From assembly GCA_947247005.1 (NCBI GenBank), contig OX365949.1:17363130-17427129 (forward strand): a stretch of 64,000 bases of DNA, written 5' to 3'. Source of the DNA: Spisula solida (taxonomy: Eukaryota; Mollusca; Bivalvia; Venerida; Mactridae). The notes beneath the pieces are model-generated. The model saw only the letters and a program-made list of their open reading frames with translations, was not told where the DNA came from and searched no databases. The translations under genes were made by a program, and so were the position numbers. The stretch's first letter is position 1. Every line of letters begins with the position of its first letter. Positions 22,768 through 34,700 of the stretch are shown here, piece by piece.

Positions 22768-25700
22768 GTACACGTGTATACTTTATACTTGATCTAATAG
22801 TTTCTACTTTCGGTTTCGTTACCTCATGTATCGGTAATTTAATACTCGTTCTTATTTACAGCTAATATGCCTTTTATAATATAATATTGATAAAAATCTA
22901 TATTATTAATTGATCATACATTACAGAGCTAGATTGTGTTAATTACACGACTAAGGTTTCGGTCCTTATGATATACAAACCACGTATGTATACATGTTTA
23001 CACTGTATACACTTTTCCTTGATAATGTACCATGTCATGATTTAATTGTACACCTGTTATATGTTGCTGTTTACACCGTTTAACGTAAAGTCAGATTACA
23101 ATGAACATGTTAGTGTTTCGAACGATAAACCTAAAGTCAAATTTCATAATAAACACTATTACACATTGTTTCATATTTTTAAAGGGACTGGAACGAACAA
23201 CCATCAAAGAACCATTCTAACATAGCACGTGAGATTTGCCTTCTTTGCGTATGTTGAGCTTACCATATTTTATTACCGCGATAAAATATGGCTGTTCCCA
23301 TTTACCCATCGTTCACAAGTACTATTGACAGAACGGGAATTTTACATAAATTTCGTGGCTATATTTCATTTTGGGTTATAAATACTACAATTCAATGTAA
23401 ACAAATACTAGAAACAAAATGATGCAAATAGATCCAACAAAAATTACATGTTTAAATAATAATCGATACTTTTTAAACAGTGGAGTTTTTACGGGAAAGC
23501 TTTTTTCACGAGCGCCGCTTTTCAACGTCACTTGTCGAATGGAAAATAGCGCATTCTGTTTGAATGTAAATATTTCGCACATCACGCCTTGGTTTCTCAT
23601 AATATATGTTTAGAAGTATTCCTTGTGTCTGTTTTATTTATCAGACACATGCGTGGATGTCAGATCAACACCGATCCGTTATTTATAGCTTTAAAATCGA
23701 TATACATGTCCTTTTAGTTCGAACAGGAAGTAGAGCAGTTAGAGTCATTGACAACCAAAGAGCAAAACACACAGTCGCCTGAATTTACTGTAAATGATAC
23801 TTAAACAAGTATTTCTTTTCTCATCTCACTTGATGTGTATTTGTTTAGATGTCGATTGTGTAACGGCATGGAAAATATTGAACCACAACGTATTAAAATC
23901 GATAAATCGAGAGTCAAAATATGGGGCGTTAATTTGAACAGCGCGTAAGATTTAACGGTGCAGAGGTAAAAAATTAGGTCGCATTTTGTTGCTGTAAAAT
24001 ACGAAATTTATGCGATGTTAGAATCGAAATAACGAATATGTGGCCATATTTTATTGCGTAATAAAATATAGGCACTCGTTTTGAATGACTTGACCAATTT
24101 GAGGTTTGAAGAAATAATATCATGATTTTAGATTGATATAAACACATCTGATAAGTCAACCTTTGTGGAATATACAAAATTTTCCCGCTTTTCACATCAT
24201 CCTGGGCGCACCATAAGATCTTATTTATTCTTTGCGAAATTCATGCTCTATATCAATATACATGTTATGCTCTGTTTGTGTTCATGTTTATCCTGTGTTA
24301 TATCAGCAATGAAATAAATAATTACAAAAAAAGATTGATATATAATTTTTAAAATTATTATAACGATTCACTTAATTATGCTGATTTTTATTGGAACAGA
24401 AATGCTTGTAAATAATGGTCAGAGAAAAGGATTTAAGAGTTCAAGTGTACCTGAACCAATGACCAATAAACATTTTTCACTTAACTCAACAGAGTTTAAC
24501 TGATAATATTTGTACACCATCATATTTATACATTATCTCAATTATAACCTATGGTATATTTTTTAATAAACGGCATGGATTACTAGCCAAAAATAGAATA
24601 GAGTTTGCTTCCCTTTCCCTACCTACCCAAGCAAAGTGTTCCCTACCCCAAATTCATTTTTGACCCTTTGATCAAAATCATCTTGCATGAATAACAAATA
24701 AGCCAAAAATAAAATAGAGTTTGCTTCCCCTTTCCCTACCAACCCAAGCAAAATGTTCCCTACCCCAAATTCTTTTTTGACCCTCTGATCAAAATAATTC
24801 TATTTATATTAAGTTGGGATAGTCACAATGTATTCAAAAGTAATATCAAAACAAAATGAAAACTATTGACAACAGTAATATATTAGTATTGAAAGGAAAA
24901 CGATTTTACTTACCTACCTATCAAACCCTAATTGGCCAGGGTCGGGGAGGGGAACATACAATATTTTATGTTTGGCCTTACCAAAGCCAGCTTGTTATGT
25001 TTGGCCTTACCAAAGCCAGCTTGTTATGTTTGGCCTTACCAAAGCCAGCTTGTTATGTTTGGCCTTACCAAAGCCAGCTTGTTATGTTTGGCCTTACCAA
25101 AGCCAGCTTGTTATGTTTGGCCTTACCAAAGCCAGCTTGTTATGTTTGGCCTTACCAAAGCCAGCTTGTTATGTTTGGCCTTACCAAAGCCAGCTTGTTA
25201 TGTTTGGCCTTACCAAAGCCAGCTTGTTATGTTTGGCCTTACCAAAGCCAGCTTGTTATGTTTGGCCTTACCAAAGCCAGCTTGTTTGCTTACTTTGCTT
25301 ACGTCTTTTACGAGTGTCAGGGACCACTAGAAATCGAGCACATGAGGCACCACACTTTCAAACATGGAATGTATTAATATGCATCCAAATTTTGTGACCC
25401 TTACCAACCCTGGACATGCTACATTACTGTTTCTACTCATCTGACGTCAAACGGATCACTATAATACTATAGTAGATACTAATAGCATTTCTAAATTCCT
25501 TTCCCTGTTGATCATATTTACAAGCATTTCTGTACCCCCATACATAAAACTATTATTAAAACTTTCGTTCCTACCATACCGAAATCTATTTCGAACAACT
25601 ACTCTATATATTTTGGACTCGTTCAGCCTTTGATATTGTCTTGTAATATATCGGAGAATTCAATCTGTTATATAGTTGAAATACATCTTAATCATTCAGT

Positions 25701-28700
25701 CTTTTCATTGTTCTAGTAGTAAATATGAGCCTTCCATTCCTATGACAAATAATGCCTTTCATAAGTTACACTAGATTTAGAAAAAATCATCTATGAAGGA
25801 AACTAAAGTCCGTTACAACTATCTAATTATTATCATCACGTGCCCTGTATATAAGATGATAACAATACTACACATTAAATAAGAATTCTACATAAACACT
25901 TTAAACAAATTAACTTATACATGTACATGTATTTTATATCTTCCAGAAAAAAATCGAAAACGAGCCATTCAAGACAATGTTGGTAAGTTTGTTTCTATTA
26001 TTTCATCAGTGTGTTGCAAGGTTCCCTGTTCGCCGGGGATAACTCTAGTCTTATCAATAAACAAACAAAGCAAACAATAAACACTGCACGGTCGAATGTC
26101 CGTCAGTTATCAGTATAGATTTAAAGAGTATATCATTAAAAGTGTATATGCACAAGATTGAACAAAAATGAATATCGAAAATGTATTTAATTTTCATTTT
26201 TATTTGTAAACAAAGGCTTGTGTTATCTCCGGCGAAATATACAATCATTTATCAAACATCATGCATGCAGCTAAAGGGTTATACATGTATTATGTTTTGT
26301 TCAATTTTATGTATGTCCTTGTGACTTATTCTTATAGTCCGTGTGTTCTGTTTTGTGCCTTTCCTTCTTTCGTTGAATGTTGCCCACCCTGTCCGGTGTG
26401 TTATCATCTTTTTACAAGTCATTTATACAAACAGCAATGGCCATGCGATGACCTTACCGGCTATAATTTATAAAGACTTGCAAACAAATAGTTCGCCGGG
26501 GATAACTCTAGCCTTATCAATAAACAAACAAAGCAAATTATAAACACTTCACGGTCGACTGGCCGCCAGTTATCATTGTAGATTTAAAGAGTATATCATT
26601 AAAAGTGTATATGCACAAGATTGAACAAAAATGAATATCGAAAATGTATTTATTTTTCATTTTTATTTATAAACATAGGCTAGTGTTATCTCCGGCGAAC
26701 TATACCTATATTAAATGATGATTTATTGACAGGCTTTACACGTAATACCTTTTTCAATTAATACAATTAAAATACATTTGTAGTAAAACTTGGCCTATTT
26801 ACGATATAACATGATTATATAGTCTATTTCAATATATTGTAACAATTGAAGACAATGACGCTAACAGGTTGAATCGTTCAAGCATATTGGTTTGATCATT
26901 CTAGTTGGAAAACTCTCTACTTTCAGTTTAAATCTAAGTATTTATCATTAATGAACATGTATTTCTTAGGTATGTTACTATATACTAGTACGTTTTCCAG
27001 CAACCTGTAAACATTGAAAGTCGGTTGTATGCGAGCGGACCCAGTCCAAGTCTCAATGTCATACAGAAGAATTCTCCTCAAGCGGGTATCGATTGAAAAA
27101 TCAATAAACAAGGGACGCTAATGCTACAGTGTGTCTTTTGTCACGCTTTACTTCCCTTGTCGATTATCGATTACGTATATTGGTGTTTGATGTTGACAGG
27201 TTTAAGTGCAGACAGGCGTTATAAAAACGAACACGAATACAAAAGTTAATTTTGCATAAATCATAATGCAATGCGTATAACAAATAACAGTGATGAATAA
27301 CGGTGTTTATAGTGTAGTGTAAAAGTATTCTGTCGATATTAATTAATTCTCAATTAATTTATTTCCATTTCCCTCTTGTTATGTTTGTATGCATGTATAT
27401 AATTTGTGTTTGACTATAAACATGTAGTTCTGTGGTAATAAACTTTAAGATACGTATACATATGATCATCTGTCCTTCCATTATTATACAAACTATTTTA
27501 TTGAATTATTAGAGACATTTAACGTAATAACACTCATATTTAGCATCCCATGAATTACATTGCATCAATATTTACGCAAATAACACAAAGAGACTGAACT
27601 AAGAAATCGAAATTCGGAAATATTCCACTTATGCACACTTAAAATATCATATCAACCCGTTCATTTATATGTATACATGTAACTTGTGATAATGCGCAAA
27701 TAGCATAAATCTAAAAAATAAAAAAAATATCTAACTCTAGCAAGATGAAATACTAGTCATTTTAAACTGTGTTTCAGGTTTTAAGGTTTTTTTCAGGAAT
27801 TAACCCCCAGTACCTGATTATAAATTGTCATATATATATATAACGAAATTTTGCATCAAGCATAATACAATGCTTATATGACAATTAAATACAAAATAAA
27901 GAGATTAAAATCGATGATTTATGATAATGAAACAACCATCTGTAGCCACGCGTTACATATTCGATACAAGGGATTGTTTAATCCGGTATTTGTTTAGCGC
28001 GTGTCAGTTTTATGGGGGTAGTAAACCTAAATTGGTCGCTGAAACTGTTAGTTACCTAAAGTTCTATAGATTATGTGTTTAAAAGAAATTAAAAATACAT
28101 GTATAGATTATATATTATTATCTGAAAATCATCAATTGTTAGATTTTTTGATTTTTTTAAGTGTGATGTTGCCACGTTTTAACAAATATTAAAATTAGGT
28201 TTTGTTCTTTTAGAAATTACTAGCTAGTAGGTAATTGTCATACACAATTTAATAATTAAAATAATTATGAGGAATTTCAATAAAAGAGTAAATTTGGGAC
28301 AGTAACTAACTGTTTCCTAATTGATATGATTCATATTATTTTGTTTTACATTTTTGACGAATGATGCCTTTTTTGACCACTTTTGATGGTTTTGTATTCA
28401 CATATTAGACGTTCATCATTTTTCTACTGATTAAATCATAAAAATTATTATTTATAGTATCAGTTGGGTTTGATGCAAGTATTTCCTTCGTTTACTACAC
28501 GTATGTAATTTTCGTTTAATTTTGTACATGAAATCAAAGCGAAAAATACAACTGCTCATAATCGTCATATTGATACACCCCAACCACTTATATAAAGTTT
28601 ATTACTTGTTGTTAATGTTAGAAACGGTAAAAGTATGAAACCGGCGATAACCGATATATACACGCGATAGAGCGATCGTCTGTCAAAGTACTACAACAAC

Positions 28701-31700
28701 AACAACTGTTAAGAATGACAAAAATTGCAAATTTTAGTCAAAAAGAACCTTACAATAGGCGATCTTAATTTTATCTTAAAATAACGAAATATATATCATT
28801 TAAAGGGTAATTTTAATATCTGTAAAGATCCATTTGCACCTAAGCGTTGACTTTAAGTTAAGTTATTTAAAATCCAGGTTAAAGATACCCATGTTTGGTC
28901 ATACGCTCATATTGTATATAGACAAAGAAGGAACAACTCACTAGCAAAGTGGTGTAAAATATCTTCAAAATAGGCGATCTAGATATTTATTAAAATACAT
29001 GAAATTAATATCACCTAATGTGTAAGACATTAAAGATTACAGATCTTTTGGCACCTAAGAGTTTGCTTGTCTAGTTTTTCCGTTATTAAGAAAAAACTAT
29101 ATTGTCCCTTCTTATTTCTATATAGAAAAAATGAGCGCTATCGATTAACCGCTTGAGGAGAATTCTTCCACATGTTTCCAAGGTTTCACAGGGTGCTAAA
29201 AAGGAAGCTCATATGTTTCATTGAAATCGGTATAGAAATAAAATAGTTACTGCCATTTTCGTTTTTTCAATTTTGACAAAAAATATTTGCTCTAAGTTCT
29301 GGTGCCTTTAGTGACATCAGAGCCATGTGGTATTGCGGAACTGTGAGAGTCGAGCGAAGAATTGCATGAAGAATTGGATGCCTGTTGAATCAAACGTTTA
29401 CATAATGGAAAAACTTTTTGTCTTCCATTTCAGTTTCTGATTCACCAAAACGTCCTAAAACAGGTAGGCTTACATAAATACGAATACAGACTCATATTAA
29501 TTGTAAATATCCTTGTTAATGATGCAACATATGTTTAAGTTAATAATCATGAAAATAATAGTTGTATTACTTAACCAGCCTTTCACGGGTGTAAGATGAC
29601 GAGCGAAATTCTATTTGGGCCAGTCCAATTGGCATCTATCGGAAGCATGCTGAAAACTTGTCAGATCATCTAAACTTGCAGAATGACTCGTTTTATATAT
29701 CATTCTTGATACATAACTGCAGAATTTAGACTGATTATATAAGTAGGCAGCCTCATGCACACACTATGGACACAGTGACTCTTAGAAACGAGTACAATAA
29801 TCACATTTTCTCACAATCCTAGATGATGTAATGAAGTATTACCAGAAGAAAACTGGAGATAAGGGACTCATGTTGATTCTGAATTCTCGAGAGGATAGAG
29901 AAGGTAAATATTTCATTAAGGGGTGAATGTGTTGTAGTTCAATATTTCCATGCTGGAAGTATGCTTTTACATTGCTTGTCATTGTGAAAATTAAATCAAT
30001 CTTATCAATGTAGCTTCAAACGTCCATTTCTATCATTGTTCATGAAAGGATTCACTTTTTGGAGGTTACTGGTTCAAGTCTCACTTTTGTGCATTTTTTG
30101 GTAATGATTTGTATTCTACAGTTCTAGTAAACTTTTTATCTTAGTATATCTCGTTTTGTTCAAAATGAACCCGTCGGTCAATTAGCATATGTAATTGTCA
30201 CTGGGTACACCGTATATTTTTAGAACTGGAGAAACCGTTACTCGGCACGTCTTCTGAATCGCGTTGTTGCAGTTTTGGCGATGTAAATATTCGATTTTCT
30301 ATCTACCGCATTGTGATCTATAAAAACAAAAAATATACGGTGTACCCAGTGATTGTTATTGTGCCATCATATCTTTTTTTTCAATTGAAGCCCCTTTCAG
30401 GTGACCCCGTTTATTTTTTAATTTATGATACATTTAACAACAAGATAGAAAACAATATTTCAATTACATGCTAACATTATATCGTTTGCTGACAAATGTA
30501 CATTCTACAATGTTTTTAATATATGATTTTGTCCCATTTATTTTTCATAATTATGTTTATGAAGTTTAAAAAAAAGATAATGGAAGTTTTCAAAAAGATA
30601 TAAAGTAAAAAGGAGGGGGTCTGACCGTATCATCTATGAAGTTATAAATATATTTTTAATATGTGAAGTGTAAAAAACACAAGAACATGTCATATGAATC
30701 GTTTCCATTTCTGTCTAAAAAACAACAGTTTGCTTTTTTTAAAAGCTATGTGTTTTTCTAATAATATTCTATTTTCTAAAAAAATTTTAAGCTTTCAATG
30801 CTCGGTATTGTTTTAACTTGTTTCATTTTAAAGATGTAGAATTTGCATAACATTATGACATAGTTTAAGGCAGAATTGGTTATACCTTGTTTTTAGAAAA
30901 CTACTCACTCTATTCCAGATATTTTAAGCTACATGGCATTCCCAAAATAGGTGTTCTATTGTTTCATCTTGCATATAGCAGAAATCGCATAATCTTGAGG
31001 GGGATAATTGACAGTTATATAAATATGTGTCAGTTGGTATAAGTCTCATTAGAAAATTTAATGTATATTGAAAATTTCTTAAGATGGAGTCAATAGTTGA
31101 TTTTAAAGGTATTAAAAATAATTTTTTCCAGTTTTCGTTCATTTCTTCTCCGATATTCTTAGTCCATTTCTTTTTTGCTTTTATTATTTCTTCTTCTTTA
31201 CTTTGTATTTGTATGTTGTACAGTATGTACAGTAATTTATTTGGGTGTTTTATATTTTCGATTTCCTCATATCTTGGCCGCACTATATCATGATTTTAAT
31301 TCAACTACGATTTGAAGGTTAGTATATGATTGAAACACTCTATATGCTTATTTAGATGCAGGTGCTTGTCAAAGTTCTGATACTATGCATCTCTGCCCCT
31401 CACTGCATTGAAACTTGGCCCCAATTTCACGAAAAAAACTTAAGTCATTGCTCAGCTGAGACTGTTATTTTGAATTTATTGTATGACAACAATTATATTC
31501 TTGTGATGTAGATTGCTACCAGAAACTGTGTTTACTGACAAATAATGATTTAGAAGGTGATTTTGTATGCAATGCTCATGGAAATCAAACAGTAATGAAC
31601 AATAAAGAACTTCTTATCTGAGCTTGTTATAGCAGACTTAAGTTTTTTCTTTAGATGTTTATAACTTTTAAGCACTCTTCTGTGAAAAACGGACTTTTAT

Positions 31701-34700
31701 TATGTATTGCTCTATTAAATTGGCATCTAACTGTGATCATCAGTGAAACAATGCATACAAGAATACATGGAAGTATTTAACCAACAAAATATGTTTTTGA
31801 AATAGCAGTCGCAGCTGAGCAATAACTTAATATATTTCATGGAATTGGGGCCTGTAACTGTAATACATTCTATCAAATTGTTTTTGTCCAACTTTAAGAT
31901 GTTGTAAAGTTTTTAGGTAGCAATTCGACTTTCAGACTCGGTGTCGTATGTTCACAGTCCAATTCAACTGTAACTTACGACACTTTTCCTTCTTCATTGA
32001 TAATAGTTTAACAGTTTACCACATTAATTCCAACCCTAGAGCAAGGTCAATTTGTCAAAATCCCCTCACTTGGAGATGCTTTACATACCACCGGGATCAA
32101 AATTTCGGTCAAAGTCTATCTTCAAATTCCCACCTATCGGTAACAGCCTTCTGTCATAAGTCCCGTGTATGCCCCCCCCCCCCCCGGGGAAACATTGATA
32201 GGTGCATAACAAACACATCATTTATGTAACGATAATCTATATTTTGACTGCAGAAACTAGGGCTTTCAGCTTTTATACAACAGAAACAAGGATTTTCAGT
32301 GGTTAAGTTTCATCTTCTCGTTCAACTTTGCGTTAAGCATTGTGCTGAATGACTGCATCGTCTGTGTTACTTCTGTTTATTTTGTTTTCAGCTACTTCTG
32401 TCGAGTGCTCATTTTCATGTCTGAATTTGCATTATCTTTTTTAAAAACTGCTTATCTTTTTTTTATATTAGTATCTTAATTTAAGGCACTGATAGAGACG
32501 TTAACAAAATGAAAGCATTCTTCGAAAACAAGTTACGTTACGAAGTATTTGATCCAAGGTCTGAAGAGGAAGACGACCTCACGACTGAACAGCTTGACGG
32601 TCGACTCGATGAGATAAAACATATAATGAACGGAACGTCCGGAAGATCTTATTACTGTTTTATATGTGTAATACTGAGTCATGGAAATGAGGTATATTTG
32701 GTAGACGTTTTTTCTCACATTAAGAATTATATGAGCATCCATTCATGTTTATACGTTTGTCATTCTGTCGTTTAAAGTCACCATAGGTTCGAAATATATC
32801 TTACTTAACAACATAATTCGACATAAAATAATAATTTACATGTACATGTACTACAGGACAATTGCATTTAAAATCTATAAATTATTTCAATACAATGGGG
32901 TAATTTCTGAAGTTGATAGAGTGCATCGAACACTGGCGAATGAAATCGAAAGTAGAAACAACATCAGAGTATTACTTCGTTGTGTGAATATTTTATTTCT
33001 ATTTCGTAAGATGGTGCCCATCTAAATGAATACATCAAAACATTAACTGATGCGATGCAATTTTAGCAGAGCTATGAGACAACTACTTTCTTTACCGTTC
33101 TGATACCATTATGTTGGGACCCGAAGTACGATTATATAGTGCGCACGTTTGTATTGCTAACATCTACAATGCAACTATCTCGGGTAGTATTCACAAAATT
33201 AGAAATTTCTTAAAATCTTAAAATTGCCTTAAGTTTATAAGCTAAATACGAAACTCGAGATTATCAATTGTTTACATAGTTTGACGCATCATGTAAAGAG
33301 CTACAATAATCACAAAGAAAACATGGTTTATTCTATGTTTCTTGGGAAGTATGTGCAGCTCAGTTTTTTTTACTTAAGTCAAAATAGTTTAGTTTCTCCT
33401 TAAGCTGTTTTGTGAATACAAGGCCTGACATAACATGTATTTCATGTTACAGAAAGGAATCAAAACCAAAGACGGATATAAGAACGTAGAAGACATTCGC
33501 AAGGAATTTAACAACCAGAACGTGCCTGGTTTTGCTGGTAAAAATGTATTTTATTTACATCCCCATTACTCTGTCTGATTATTGCATCATATGCAATTGT
33601 GAATGATTTGGACGTTGGCGTTTGAAATCAAAAATGTTTGAGACAGGCAAGTCACACTTTCATTAAAGCAAAAATGTCAATGGTATAACGCATGGAAAAT
33701 CGTGGGAAATTAAAGTTTGCACAGCAGACACGTATGTGCTTCTACAGAGAGTGAAAGAAAAAAGTAAAGTACACCTATATACAAGGTTCTTGAGTTTAAG
33801 TGGCATAAGAAAATTTCTTGAAGAGCAGCATGATATTGAAAACGGTCTGTGGAGCCAACAAATTCCTAAGTCAGTTTTTTTCTCTGTCAGATTATCCAAA
33901 AACCTGATGGGAAATCCCCGCTGGGTGCAGTGCATTTGTTCATACAACGTCAGGTGAAACGTGCGAAATGTTTTCATTTTAATTTATAACCATTATTAAA
34001 CAGACTTTAAGTATTTATCTTACCTTGACCTTCCAGTGTTTACATACTGTCTCTCAAGTTTGCAGCCTATAAATTCTATCAGGCATATTGATTGGTTCTA
34101 GGAATTTATGTGAAACTTACCCTATGCAAATTTTCCTTTCAGTCTCGTTCCGTATTGGTCCGCCATTTTGTAAACATTCGTCGACTCACATTTTCTAACT
34201 GAATATTATATCACTTATAAGTCACGTACCGTAATGTTCCATATATGTATGAATCCCGCATGTTGTGTACCATTGTTTAAGACTATTTATAAATGTTAGT
34301 TTTAATTATTTCATTGTTAATTCGTAAGTTTAAGTTATACTGTCATGGCGGCCGGCGTTCATTTTAGCCGGCCACTGCATGGAAATTAGTAGTTCTGCTG
34401 CACTTACTTCAGCTTCCCATTGGTTAAGCAAGGTTGCTACACTTTCCGATTGGTCAGCGGCCGATGCTGCGTTACGTGATTGGTTGAATCCAATCACGTG
34501 GTTACCTATCAGAGAGTATATAAGGCGCGCCGCCTTTGAAACTGTTGTCATTCTTTCTGCTGTTGTTGTCAGTGCTGTGTTGCATTGTGTTGACCGGGCT
34601 TTTCGACTGGTTTCGTCGTAGCCGTGCTGGCGTGTTGCCTGGTTACCCTGGCTCTTGTATAGAGCATCTATTATATTATACAGCGACGTCTGCTGTGATA

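Noticed and set aside
23730..23805. Possible extra caspase exon (reading VEQLESLTTKEQNTQSPEFT)
   Set aside because: It reads well, but no acceptor/donor pair keeps it in phase 1 to join exons 1 and 2, and it runs into a stop soon after.
24856..25397. Three overlapping repeat proteins in three frames
   Set aside because: All are translations of the same 29-bp minisatellite inside caspase intron 1.
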